DNA from: Candidatus Daviesbacteria bacterium GW2011_GWA2_42_7
GTDB lineage: Bacteria; Patescibacteriota; Microgenomatia; Daviesbacterales; UBA10151
NCBI GenBank assembly: GCA_000997105.1
Contig: LCEJ01000006.1
Coordinates: forward strand, 1-39,972
Direction: 5' to 3'
DNA: 39,972 nt
In this document: piece by piece, positions 20,934 to 29,761 of the stretch
Layout: each line of letters begins with the position of its first letter
Position numbering within the stretch: the stretch's first letter is position 1
Notes under the pieces: model-generated
Seen by the model: only the letters and a program-made list of their open reading frames with translations
What the model was told of the DNA's origin: nothing
Database searches by the model: none
Translations under genes and position numbers: made by a program

Positions 20934-22679
20934 ATGAAAGTATCAATAACTTGGTTAAAAGAATTAGTTGATTTAAAAGTTCCCGTAGAGGAGGTTGTAC
21001 GCCTTTTACCCCTTCACACCATTGGCACAAAAGAAGTAACAGAAGATTTTATCGAACTGGATATGAAAGGCTACAACCGAGCCGACCTTTTATCCATGAG
21101 GGGAGTAGCTTATGAGATAGCTGCCATTACGGATTCTGAAGTTACCTTTACTGAACCTTATTCATCCACCTTTGCCTGGACCGGCAAGGACTTACCGGAA
21201 GCACAGGTGAAAGTGGAAAACACCCAGCTTGCCCCACTGTATTGTATTGCCAAAATCAGTGGGTTAAAGGTTGGCCCCTCATCACCAGAGTGGGTTAAAA
21301 AACTTGAGGATTGCGGTATAAGGTCAATAAATAACGTGGCTGATGTAACCAACTTGGTAATGCTGGAATACGGCCAGCCTTCCCATGCTTTTGACGCCGC
21401 AGTCGTACAAGATGAATCTATAATAGTCCGAACTGCCAAAGAAGGGGAAACCCTGCTGACTTTGGATAATAAAATAAGACAGTTGTCTTCTGCTGACCTG
21501 CTGATTACCGACTCACTGAAACCGCTGGGACTGGCTGGTGTCATGGGAGGCAAGGACTCTGAGGTTACAGATTCTACAACCTCTATACTTTTAGAAGTGG
21601 CCATTTTTGACCCCGGAACCATCCGAAAAACAGCCCAAAGACATAACCTGCCATCAGAAGCAAGCAAGAGATTCCAGCACGGTTTAACCAAGGTTAGGGC
21701 TTTACAGGCTTTAGACGCGTTAATACGTATGTACCAGGGATTGGGAGGTAAGCTCGAGGCAATTTCCATCACAGACAACTTGGAGGAAGAAACCAAAAAT
21801 GTACCCTTAACCCAACAAAAGGTAAATTCCCTAATTGGCATTGAAATCAAACCCGAGGATACTATCTCCTACCTTGAAAAACTCCGCTTCCACGCCTCCG
21901 CAAGGCCTGGCCTTGCAGCGCAAGGCCTGGCCTTGCAAGCATGGGAGGTGACTATCCCTTATTGGAGGATGGATATTGGGATAGAGGAAGATTTAATTGA
22001 GGAAGTGGCCAGGATGTACGGCTATGAGAAAATTCCGGCTAAAGAACTTGGGGGAGCGTTGCCGGAAAAAATTGACCAGTCCCTGTTTGACTTAATCTAT
22101 AGCCTCAAAACTAGACTGGCAGAGCTGGGGCTGACCGAAGTTCAAACTTATTCTTTTTATTCCACCAAAGTAATTGAAAATTTAAAATTAGAAATTGAAA
22201 ATTTAATTCGTGTTGCCAATCCCATCTCTTCCGAAACCGAGTATTTAAGAACCCATCTTTGGCCAAATTTGGTGGAAACCGTGGCTAAAAATATCCGGCA
22301 AGGGTTTGAGGATATAGCTATTTTTGAAATTGGCAAGACTTATCAGACAACTAAATCAGGGGAGATCCAGGAAGAATACAAGCTGGCCATTGCCTTACTT
22401 AACGATACAGACAATCCTACCCAGGAGCTTTATCAAATTTTCCAAAGCCTAGGCTCACACCTCCGAGGTTTGAACCTAGCAACTTCTCATCTTAACCTCG
22501 GAGGTGAGTCCAAGAGACAAGAGCTTTTCCATCCAACCAGGCATGCTGTTTTAGAAAAAGACGGCCAACAAATCGGCAAAATTGCCGAGGTTCACCCAAG
22601 AATTACCGACAAGTTAGGAATAGACAAAAGGGTGGCGATACTGGAAATACTGCTTACAAGCTTACTGTTACCCCGATAG
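20934..22679 (+). CDS. pheT: phenylalanyl-tRNA synthetase beta subunit, short form
   Basis: 581 residues against about 795 in E. coli. The B1 start (MKVSITWLKELVDLKVPVEE, NRADLLSMRGVAYEIA), the B3/4 domain (INNVADVTNLVMLEYGQPSHAFD), the B5 domain (WRMDIGIEEDLIEEVARMYG) and the catalytic-like core (AELGLTEVQTYSFYS) are present. The EMAP-like tRNA-binding insert and the C-terminal FDX-ACB domain are absent. Three short stretches look inserted: two palindrome copies at 21901-21937, an AT-rich stretch near 22172-22210 and a hairpin at 22454-22508. The stop lies 26 bases inside the convergent end of the PBP gene. Needed with PheS for Phe-tRNA. Confidence 0.93.
   Translation: MKVSITWLKELVDLKVPVEEVVRLLPLHTIGTKEVTEDFIELDMKGYNRADLLSMRGVAYEIAAITDSEVTFTEPYSSTFAWTGKDLPEAQVKVENTQLAPLYCIAKISGLKVGPSSPEWVKKLEDCGIRSINNVADVTNLVMLEYGQPSHAFDAAVVQDESIIVRTAKEGETLLTLDNKIRQLSSADLLITDSLKPLGLAGVMGGKDSEVTDSTTSILLEVAIFDPGTIRKTAQRHNLPSEASKRFQHGLTKVRALQALDALIRMYQGLGGKLEAISITDNLEEETKNVPLTQQKVNSLIGIEIKPEDTISYLEKLRFHASARPGLAAQGLALQAWEVTIPYWRMDIGIEEDLIEEVARMYGYEKIPAKELGGALPEKIDQSLFDLIYSLKTRLAELGLTEVQTYSFYSTKVIENLKLEIENLIRVANPISSETEYLRTHLWPNLVETVAKNIRQGFEDIAIFEIGKTYQTTKSGEIQEEYKLAIALLNDTDNPTQELYQIFQSLGSHLRGLNLATSHLNLGGESKRQELFHPTRHAVLEKDGQQIGKIAEVHPRITDKLGIDKRVAILEILLTSLLLPR
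21901..21937. repeat. two palindromic repeat copies inside pheT
   Basis: CAAGGCCTGGCCTTGCA occurs at 21901-21917 and 21921-21937, matching the intergenic copy at 420-436. In frame it adds about 13 residues (ARPGLAAQGLALQA) between conserved pheT segments. Confidence 0.75.
22454..22508. repeat. hairpin repeat inside pheT
   Basis: CTCACACCTCCGAGGTT (22454-22470) pairs with AACCTCGGAGGTGAG (22494-22508). In frame it encodes part of SHLRGLNLATSHLNLGGES, in the loosely conserved C-terminal part of PheT. Confidence 0.6.
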
Positions 22680-25135
22680 AGGTTGAAAAGTTTGCCCCAT
22701 TATTATCTTCCAAAGTTGCCGTTATTGTGTGTGACCCTTTATCACCCTGGGAAAATTCCACATGCAGGGAATATGGCCCGGAAGTTTGGGTTGCCTTTTG
22801 CGCACCATCAACCGTCCAGGTTACCTTTTTTACTCCGTTTGAAGAATTTGTATTGGCTAAAACATCAAAAATCCGCGGCACATTTGCCCCGTTATTTACA
22901 TTGGAAATAGAGATTACACCTCCTGATGACCCGGCATCAGAAAATCCCGGGATCCCGCTACATCCTTTTGTTGCTCCAACAAACCGTCCGTCAGGGGCAG
23001 TCAAAACCCATTTATCTACACCCTCCTGCCATTTATCGGTACACAGAAGACGCCGAACTGGGCTCGGTACCTTTAATATAATATTCCCGCCGGGTAGGCG
23101 AACCATCCCTGGGTTTCCCTCCCATCAAGCCGTCAACTTCTACATATGAAACGTTTCCCGGTGCCTCCGGCTTCTCATCATCCTTCCCTTTTAAAGCCGC
23201 TATCATAATTTTCTGCCAGATAGGGGAGGCGCCTGTAATACCGGAGGCAATAGCCGGGTTCATGACAGCATTATTATTATTACCAACCCAAACACCCACC
23301 ACCACCGAAGGTGTATACCCAATAGTCCAATTGTCCTTTTTCTCATCAGTTGTACCGGTTTTTACAGAGACAGTCTTACCTGAGATGTTTAAAACTGAGT
23401 TTGTGCCAAAAGCAGCCGAGCGGGCACCGTTATCGGATAAAATATTGGAGATAATAAAAGCAATCCCTTCCTCAAAAATCCTGGTACCGTCAGATTGCCG
23501 GTATTCATATAAGGTCTTATCCTTGGCATCTGACACCTTCAAAATAGAGACCGGATCCTGTTTAACCCCACTGTTGGCCAATACGCCAAAAGCGGAAGTA
23601 AGGTCCAAAAGCCTGACCTCCCTTCCTCCTAAAGTTAAGGAAAGGCCGGCGTTGTTAATATTCTCTGTTGTCGGCTCCCAAGTAGAAAGGCCCATTCTGT
23701 AACCTAACTCCATAACATTTTTTACCCCTGTTAAAGCGAGCGTTTTAACCGCCGGAATATTGTATGAATTCCCCAAAGCATAACGGACCTGGACAGGGCC
23801 ACGGAATTGGCCGTCATAGTTTACAGGAATATAGGCAGGCTGGTCACCGCCGGGAAATTCGGTCTTAACATCAACCAAAACAGTCGAGGCTGTATAACCT
23901 TTCTGCAGTGCGGCAGAATATGTAATAGGTTTTGTCGCCGACCCCGGTTGGCGCAAGCTTAAAGTAGCATTAACATTTGCTTCAAAAACACAACTCTCCC
24001 CTTCAGAACAATTTTCAGGTTCCGAATCGGCAAAATAATCTTTACTGCCAACCATAGCTAAAATCTGGCCGTTTTTAGGGTCTAAAACAACTGCCGCCGC
24101 ATTACCAACCTTATAATTTTTAAGTTTTGAGACCTCGTCTTTGACAACTTTTTGCGACTCCTCATGTAATTTATAATCCAAGGTGGTCGTAACCTTCAAT
24201 CCCCCTTGTTCTACTAGTTTATCCCCAAACTGCTCAATTAATTTTTGCTTGACATATAAAACAAAGTGCGGAGCCTTAAAACCAACCTCATTTTGCTTTG
24301 TGCGGTATGTAAGCTCTTTATTTTTTGCTTCTTCGGCCTGCTGCTTGGTAATATACCCGTCTTCCGTCATCCGGCGTAACACTTCCACCTGGCGTTCTTT
24401 GGAAAGCTCGGGATGTGTGCCATAAGGAGAGTAAACAGAGGGGCGTTGGGGAAGGCCGGCCAAAAGCGAGCTTTCTGCCAAATCCAAGTCTTTGGCATGC
24501 TTGCCGAAATAGAGGTTTGCAGCAGCCTCAATACCGTAAGCCGTACCCCCATAAGGGATTTCATTCAAGTACATCTCCAAAATTTGGTCCTTACCGTAAG
24601 CCCGTTCCACCTGGATAGCTAAAATAAACTCTTTAAGTTTACGGGTCAAAGTCCTCTCACCGGAAAGAAGGGCATTTTTGACAAGCTGCTGGGTTAAGGT
24701 AGAACCGCCCCCTTCTACCTTCCTGCTGATAATAAGGTCAAAAACAGAGCGGGTAATGCCTAAAGGGGAAAAACCCTGGTGTTTATAAAAATCCTTATCT
24801 TCAATAGCAATTGTGGCCTGTTTTACTACCAGGGGAACCTCGGAAAGCTTAACAGGGGTCCTGTTTTGGTCTTTAAAGATATCATAGAGCAGCTCACCAT
24901 TACGGTCATAAATTTTGGTAGCCTGCGCCATTTCCCGGCTGGTAAGCTCTCGGGGGGAAGGCACTTGGGTAGCAAAGACTACAATAACTAAAATTAAAAC
25001 GGCAATCCCTCCTAATATCATAGTAAGCATCAGGGTAGAGAAGCGGGATAGAAATTTTGCCCTTCTTAAAGAATGCCGGAAACCTGTGGAGTGACCAGAG
25101 TAGACAGTGTGGTTCTTAATGCGCTTAAAAGCCAT
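22654..25135 (-). pseudogene. class A penicillin-binding protein with Ig-like tail, frameshifted
   Basis: The main frame (23033-25135, 700 residues) is complete through both enzyme domains: a cytoplasmic start, a membrane segment (35-55), the GT51 glycosyltransferase with IEDKDFYKHQG (Glu112) and GGGSTLTQQLVKN, then the transpeptidase with SATK (Ser399), SYN (457-459) and KTGTTD (592-597). It polymerises and cross-links peptidoglycan. After GTEPSSASSVY near 23045 the frame stops. The next frame continues to 22654 with DKWQEGVDKWVLTAPDGRF and a bacterial Ig-like domain (VTWTVDGAQKA, SHTITATLEDNNGA). One extra or two missing bases explain the break, so both catalytic domains should still be made. 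It overlaps the end of pheT. Confidence 0.85.
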
Positions 25136-25173
25136 TTGGGATAAGTATATCAGGTGGGAAGATAAGCCTCAAC

Positions 25174-25527
25174 TTATATTACTTTACATAGACCTTCTTG
25201 GAGGTTATGAAGAGCTAAACTGTGTCTGTAATATTCTAAGATAGGAATAACCAAAGTTGGGGCAATTCTGTCAAAATTTCTAGGGGAATAGTCTTTTCCA
25301 TCAATTCCCCATCCACCCCACGAAGAACGATCTACCATACTAAAGTGCCAACCAAAAATTTGATCTCTTCCTCTTCCATTAACAAAATAAAAACTAGGTC
25401 TTGACCTTGAAGTTAGCAAATCACCTGGTAAAATAGCATCAAATTCTATAGACGCTCTATATCCATTTTGCACAAACAATCCGCCATATTCTTTTTTTAA
25501 ACCTTTAGGTAAGATAAGTTCCGCCAT
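25174..25527 (-). CDS. hypothetical protein
   Basis: 117 residues, start MAELILPKGLKKEYGGLFVQ, with aromatic and Gly/Arg-rich middle (FYFVNGRGRDQIFGWHFSMV) and SSWGGWGIDG. No membrane segment or known motif. A good promoter (25538-25566) places the transcription start at the ATG. It lies between the PBP gene and tRNA-Tyr. No function proposed. Confidence 0.6.
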   Translation of the reverse strand: MAELILPKGLKKEYGGLFVQNGYRASIEFDAILPGDLLTSRSRPSFYFVNGRGRDQIFGWHFSMVDRSSWGGWGIDGKDYSPRNFDRIAPTLVIPILEYYRHSLALHNLQEGLCKVI

Positions 25528-25537
25528 AGATTTTCAG

Positions 25538-25566
25538 ATTTTATCTTATAGTTCCTATCAAGTCAA
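25538..25566 (-). promoter_or_regulatory. promoter, near-leaderless
   Basis: Minus-strand TTGACT (25561-25566), 17-base spacer, TAAAAT (25538-25543), then ten bases to ATG 25527. Confidence 0.7.
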
Positions 25567-25575
25567 CCTCTTAAG

Positions 25576-25658
25576 TCCTGAGGGGAGGATTCGAACCTCC
25601 GAAGGGAAATCCCGACAGATTTACAGTCTGTTGCAATTGGCCACTCTGCCACCTCAGG
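25576..25658 (-). tRNA. tRNA-Tyr (GUA)
   Basis: Type II tRNA on the minus strand. Acceptor CCTGAGG/CCTCAGG, anticodon stem ACAGA/TCTGT with loop CTGTAAA giving GTA, variable arm around CGGGATTTCCC, T arm GGAGGTTCGAATCCTCC. CCA is not encoded. Confidence 0.95.
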
Positions 25659-25704
25659 TTATACGAACCATATAATTTTACTTTTTGAACCCAAAAAAGG
25701 CAAG

Positions 25705-26337
25705 TTAAATGGAATAAGAACCGTTAATGGAGAGTATTTTCTTCCTGTATGCGGTGATAGGCGATGAAATTCCTTCTACATAATTTTCTTTTGATAAAAT
25801 AGGGTTTACCAATGATCGGTCTAAGTATTCTTTTATCATTTCAGAATATAACGTAAATGTGGACAACCTGGCTAATTCCTGGTCTTCCTTATTTACGTTA
25901 AATCTGCAGCCTCCAATTTCCCCTGAAGAGTCTCTCCAAACAGAAATATTAACCTCTTTCCATCTATATAAGCTTGATCTATCCGGATCAAAATAGTTAC
26001 TAATCTCCCATGCCAACCTTAAATTAACAGGATAATCAGGAGGGGCAACTTTCGGATTGGTGATTCCAATGTATACTTCATCTGAATATGTCCAACCAAA
26101 CACTTCATTCTTTTTCCTCCAATAAACACTGCTCTCAGAAAGCATTAACACCGCTTCCTTCAAATACCTGATTAAGGGTGAACAACTCAAAAATTCAAAT
26201 TCAGCCCGCCGTTTTTTCTCTTCTTCCTCAAACTTTATTCTTGCTAGTTGCGCCGCTTGTGATTCAGATTCTTTGTCTTCGGAAACTTTTAGGCTTTCCA
26301 GATATTGGGTTAACTGAGGAAAATTTCCTTCTTTCAT
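25705..26337 (-). CDS. hypothetical protein
   Basis: 210 residues. The first 50 are charged and likely coiled coil (SEDKESESQAAQLARIKFEE). A middle part with WRKKNEVFGWTYSDEVYIG and NISVWRDSSGEIGGCRFNV looks beta-rich. No signal peptide, membrane segment or known family. A TATACT lies about 20 bases upstream of the ATG on the minus strand. It is divergent from the gene at 26412. Confidence 0.6.
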   Translation of the reverse strand: MKEGNFPQLTQYLESLKVSEDKESESQAAQLARIKFEEEEKKRRAEFEFLSCSPLIRYLKEAVLMLSESSVYWRKKNEVFGWTYSDEVYIGITNPKVAPPDYPVNLRLAWEISNYFDPDRSSLYRWKEVNISVWRDSSGEIGGCRFNVNKEDQELARLSTFTLYSEMIKEYLDRSLVNPILSKENYVEGISSPITAYRKKILSINGSYSI

Positions 26338-26411
26338 TATTATGGGCAGGAGAGTATTAGTATAGCAGATAACGTCAAGTACAGATTTCTACTAAGTTTA
26401 CGTGCTCCCAC

Positions 26412-26759
26412 TTGGAATGTGTGAGCTCAGACCTAAGAAAGAAAGATGGGTCAGAAAGTTATGGCATAGTAGATGTCCCGCTTTATTTAGAGCCATTCTT
26501 TAGAAGAGTTTCAGGAGAAAAAGAAAAGTCATACCTGATCATTAACAGCTTTTTCACTTGCTGGCTAGCTTTACAGGACAATATTTCACCAGAAATTATT
26601 TATGAATGTTTCCTTAAAGCGCAAGGGGTGGAGAGGGGTAGCAGACAATATACCCCTGTTATGAAAAGCCCTTTAGATCAGTCATCAGAGTCTTTTCAAT
26701 CCCTTTTAGCCCGGGCACGTTTTGATCCCAGAAATTTTTTACCCATGAGTGCACTTTAA
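26412..26759 (+). CDS. hypothetical protein
   Basis: 115 residues from TTG 26412, or 112 from GTG 26421; neither has a ribosome binding site. Contains a hydrophobic, possibly helical stretch (SYLIINSFFTCWLALQDN) and a C-terminal part with FQSLLARARFDPRNFLP. No family recognised. It is the only sizeable frame between two minus-strand genes, so a real gene is plausible but not certain. Confidence 0.45.
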   Translation: MECVSSDLRKKDGSESYGIVDVPLYLEPFFRRVSGEKEKSYLIINSFFTCWLALQDNISPEIIYECFLKAQGVERGSRQYTPVMKSPLDQSSESFQSLLARARFDPRNFLPMSAL

Positions 26760-26762
26760 ATA

Positions 26763-27212
26763 TCAGACAAACTTAAAGAGTTTTCGGAAGGAAAAATAGA
26801 GGGCGCTTGTGGCAACCCCGAAAAGGATAACAAAAAGCATAACCTCCGAAGAGTTAAGGGTTGCTAAAATCCCAGTAATTGTCTCTTTGGGATTTGTAAA
26901 TACCTCCCAGGAAGAGACCCTTTGGATCTTCCCCAAAGAAGTAGTAATCCCTAAAAGAAAAATTAAAAGGTATTGGCCTACCAGTAAAATTTGATATTGA
27001 AACTCAAGTTTTACCACCTGCTCGGGAAAGTATTGAAGGTCAGTCAAAAGGTAAATAGTATTGGGTACAAAAAGAAACCATAAAATAAAAAAAATTATCC
27101 TTAAGGGCGGTGTTTTTGACTTTAATAGCAGGAAACCAAATATTACACCTAAAAGTGCCAGGGCAACATTCAAAGGCATCCAGGTGGTAACGTTATGGAG
27201 CAGTATATCCAC
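26763..27212 (-). CDS. DUF1361-like membrane protein
   Basis: 149 residues with about four membrane segments. LWFLFVPNTIYLLTDLQYF near residue 45 is the mark of DUF1361 (usually WxxFxPNxxYxxTD). The N-terminus (WMPLNVALALLGVIFGFLLL) also fits. The product is somewhat shorter than most members. Function of the family is unknown. Its stop is four bases from the end of the convergent gene at 26412, and it lies downstream of atpC on the same strand. Confidence 0.75.
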   Translation of the reverse strand: MDILLHNVTTWMPLNVALALLGVIFGFLLLKSKTPPLRIIFFILWFLFVPNTIYLLTDLQYFPEQVVKLEFQYQILLVGQYLLIFLLGITTSLGKIQRVSSWEVFTNPKETITGILATLNSSEVMLFVILFGVATSALYFSFRKLFKFV

Positions 27213-27255
27213 CTTTTTAGTTTACCATGTCCGGTCCAAAAAAGTCTGTAAAATA

Positions 27256-27669
27256 TTAAACTTTTAAATGGTGTCTTCTTTTGACTTTAAGCTGGGCGGA
27301 GGTTTTCTCAAGCATTGTCAGTGCTACGGCATATTCCTCATCAGTCAAAGTTTGTTCCAAAGCATCCTGGGCACGTTTCCTTGCCTCTTCTACCTCAGGC
27401 TCATTAATTTCTTCCGGTTTTAAGGCTAGGTCTGTGGCTATAACTAAAGTATTGTTTGCCATCTGTAATAACCCGGAGCCTACAGCCATATGGATTACCT
27501 CATTGCCTTTTTTGATCCGAAGCTCACCGGGGACAACCTGGGCCATTAGATTTATGTGATGGGGGAGGATTCCTATCTCGCCATCCAGGGTTTTGACAGA
27601 AACCATCTCTGCCTCACTATCAAATATTGCTTTTTCCGGGGTAACAACTTTAAGATGTAATTGACTCAC
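27256..27669 (-). CDS. atpC: ATP synthase epsilon subunit
   Basis: 137 residues. The beta-sandwich part has LHLKVVTPEKAIFDSEAEMV, LDGEIGILPHHINLM and GSGLLQMANNTLVIATDLA. The two C-terminal helices follow (EVEEARKRAQDALEQTL). Normal length. It belongs to the F1 central stalk and can restrain ATP hydrolysis. In most operons atpC follows atpD directly; here it lies about 4.5 kb from atpD with at least six other genes between. It is followed by the DUF1361 gene and is divergent from the gene at 27713. Confidence 0.95.
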   Translation of the reverse strand: MSQLHLKVVTPEKAIFDSEAEMVSVKTLDGEIGILPHHINLMAQVVPGELRIKKGNEVIHMAVGSGLLQMANNTLVIATDLALKPEEINEPEVEEARKRAQDALEQTLTDEEYAVALTMLEKTSAQLKVKRRHHLKV

Positions 27670-27712
27670 CTTTAGATTCTAACTTTTTAAAGTTAATGTT
27701 GCAAGGCTAAAT

Positions 27713-29089
27713 ATGGAGGACAACCCTGAGAATCAAGCACCGGATCCGGCTAAAAGAAATCTTTTTAAGATCTTTAAACCAAGGCTAACCCCTGAAGAAA
27801 CACCACAACCCACCCCAGAAGACACTCCAAAAAGAGATCTATTTTCTGATCAAAGAGGTGGATTATACCGGAGAGACTTTATGAAAACTGTAGTAGTAGG
27901 CGGACTCGTAACTGCACTTACAGGAATGTTAGGTTGGACTACTATCATGGATGGACAGAAAAAAGGTAAGGCGATAGAGCCACAAGCCTCCAAACCAAAC
28001 CCAACCTCTACCCCTAAACCCCCAACCCCAACCTCCACCCCCGAAAAAGCCGTTGACCCTGAATCCTTAGGGGATATACCTCTTCTAAACTGGATTTTAT
28101 CATTACCTCCAAATAACAAGAGGAGGAAACAGGCCGAGACAGTTTATTCTGCCAGGGCAAAAACTTTGGAACAGGTTGACCGTGGCCTCTGGGTTCTTGC
28201 TAACCCCAGTGAAAGAGGGAAGCTTTTAGGGCAACGTTATAATCTCAGGCAAAATTCAACCGATCCTAAGGTTAGGGAAAAACTTACTAAGCTTGATCCC
28301 GATCTTATTGCCTGGGCAAGGAAGGAAAATGTGCCTGTAGAAGTTTTAGGGATATGCCTTGATACCTATAAGATCGCTGAAAAAGTCATTCAAAAACTAA
28401 TTGATAAGTCTATTAAAGATTTCCGGCCGGATCTTTTTGAGGACAATAGGTTCATGAATTTACCGGAAGATATCAGGGAAGAAGTCCGAGCCATAAAAGA
28501 TAACCCTGACAAAAATCCCAAGGAAATAATGAAAAATATCAACGCCGGCCGCCTGATGATGAACAGAGGAGGGATGGCTATGTTGATGAATTATGAAACC
28601 GGGGGATTTGTTAATATTGGTAACGGGATAGCTCTGGAAGAGCTTAAGTCAACATATTCCCAAAGCGCACAAGAACAACTGCAAGAAATAGCTGAAAGGA
28701 CCAGTAAGATTACCGGATTGAATTATGTTGCTGCCAACATTCCAGGCTCTGTCTGGACACCGGGCAACATAAGTGGCGGAGCAATTGGGCCCCAATTTAT
28801 GCCTGGGGCAGTCCTTGAGATGATGAATTTGTTTGAAAGTGTATGGGAAACTTTAAATATCTTCCACCCCTCCTGGGCTGTGATCGCGTCCTGGGTGTTC
28901 CTGGCCCGAAGCCAATATGTTGGCAAAGGAGAAAAGGGTGAAAACCTCTATCGTGAGGGTTATTTAAGAGGCCTCGAAGACTTTGCGGCAATAATCCGGG
29001 AATTTACGCTGGGTAAGTGGAACCCGAATGAAAACCAGATTAAAACAGTTATTGGTACTGCCAATAGCTACTCAAACAAATATGACTAA
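27713..29089 (+). CDS. exported lytic-transglycosylase-like protein with Tat motif
   Basis: 458 residues. A 50-residue charged, Pro-rich cytoplasmic tail leads to YRRDFMKTVVVGGLVTAL (Arg53-Arg54), which matches the twin-arginine RRxFxK pattern, and a membrane segment (58-77). A TP-rich linker (TPKPPTPTSTPEK) comes next. The external part is helical. NYETGGF near residue 300 could hold the catalytic Glu, and ISGGAIGPQFMPGAVLEM resembles the GxxGPxQFMP motif of lytic murein transglycosylases. It probably cuts glycan strands. The length of the N-terminal tail is unusual for a Tat signal, and single-pass anchoring by the Sec route is the alternative. Divergent from atpC. Confidence 0.65.
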   Translation: MEDNPENQAPDPAKRNLFKIFKPRLTPEETPQPTPEDTPKRDLFSDQRGGLYRRDFMKTVVVGGLVTALTGMLGWTTIMDGQKKGKAIEPQASKPNPTSTPKPPTPTSTPEKAVDPESLGDIPLLNWILSLPPNNKRRKQAETVYSARAKTLEQVDRGLWVLANPSERGKLLGQRYNLRQNSTDPKVREKLTKLDPDLIAWARKENVPVEVLGICLDTYKIAEKVIQKLIDKSIKDFRPDLFEDNRFMNLPEDIREEVRAIKDNPDKNPKEIMKNINAGRLMMNRGGMAMLMNYETGGFVNIGNGIALEELKSTYSQSAQEQLQEIAERTSKITGLNYVAANIPGSVWTPGNISGGAIGPQFMPGAVLEMMNLFESVWETLNIFHPSWAVIASWVFLARSQYVGKGEKGENLYREGYLRGLEDFAAIIREFTLGKWNPNENQIKTVIGTANSYSNKYD

Positions 29090-29095
29090 ACAAAT

Positions 29096-29124
29096 TTGAC
29101 TCACCGGTAAAGTTTGTGTAGTAT
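29096..29124 (+). promoter_or_regulatory. promoter, leaderless
   Basis: TTGACT (29096-29101), 17-base spacer, TAGTAT (29119-29124), seven bases to ATG 29132. Confidence 0.7.
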
Positions 29125-29131
29125 AAAAAAT

Positions 29132-29389
29132 ATGGATAGTCCTGAAGGAGAAGGTCCTGTTAAAAAAAATAATCCGCTCTTAAGGTTAGCTTGTGCAATT
29201 GGGCTTTTAGGCTCGGTAGCATGCGGGAATACTGCATCAGAGCAAAAGGGTGTACAGTATGGACAGAATATGAACAACAGGAACGCAGCAGAAGCTACAG
29301 CAACTGCAACTACCAAACAAGCTGAGGAATTTAAAAAACAGGCAGACCAAGACCTCGGGCAAAATTCTAAACCCTTTGCAGAACGTTAA
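29132..29389 (+). CDS. small exported protein, possible lipoprotein
   Basis: 85 residues from ATG 29132, chosen from the promoter position. KKNNPLLRLACAIGLLGSVACGN looks like a signal peptide ending in a weak lipobox (SVAC). The rest is Ala/Thr/Gln-rich and charged (AAEATATATTKQAEEFKKQ), probably one helix. No family recognised. The carbonic-anhydrase-like gene starts ten bases after its stop. Confidence 0.55.
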   Translation: MDSPEGEGPVKKNNPLLRLACAIGLLGSVACGNTASEQKGVQYGQNMNNRNAAEATATATTKQAEEFKKQADQDLGQNSKPFAER

Positions 29390-29398
29390 CCCCTTAAT

Positions 29399-29761
29399 AT
29401 GATTGGACATTCCTGTGATGCAGCCATAGTTACATGCATTGATTTTAGGTTCCAACCGTTTATCAACAAATGGATTGCGGATAATTTCCAGCCCCGGACA
29501 TATGACCGGATAGCTTTTGCCGGAGGAGTATTCAATCTGGATTTTTTGATGCAACAGATAGAAATTTCCCACCGACTACACCACATTAAAAGAGTTGTCT
29601 TGATAAACCATGAAGACTGTGGAGCTTATGGGGAAGAAGGGACAGATGAAAAACATGCCGAAGACCTAAAAAACACTGCAACCAGGATCAAGGAAAATTC
29701 TCCTGAAATGGAAGTAGATTCCTATTACCTCCACCTTGATGGGAATTTTGAAAAAATCTAA
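29399..29761 (+). CDS. carbonic-anhydrase-like zinc protein
   Basis: 120 residues. IVTCIDFRF (Cys13, Asp15, Arg17) and LINHEDCGAYG (His71, Cys74) are the zinc-binding and Asp-Arg pair of beta-class carbonic anhydrases. It is much shorter than normal beta enzymes (about 200 residues), but the shared start and end (YYLHLDGNFEKI) suggest a complete small member. Carbon dioxide hydration is possible but not shown. It follows the small exported gene and its stop overlaps that of the PIG-L gene by four bases. Confidence 0.75.
   Translation: MIGHSCDAAIVTCIDFRFQPFINKWIADNFQPRTYDRIAFAGGVFNLDFLMQQIEISHRLHHIKRVVLINHEDCGAYGEEGTDEKHAEDLKNTATRIKENSPEMEVDSYYLHLDGNFEKI

Noticed and set aside
23262..23702. 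Plus-strand ORF of 146 residues inside the PBP gene
   Set aside because: Shadow of the transpeptidase domain on the other strand, with no family features or ribosome binding site.
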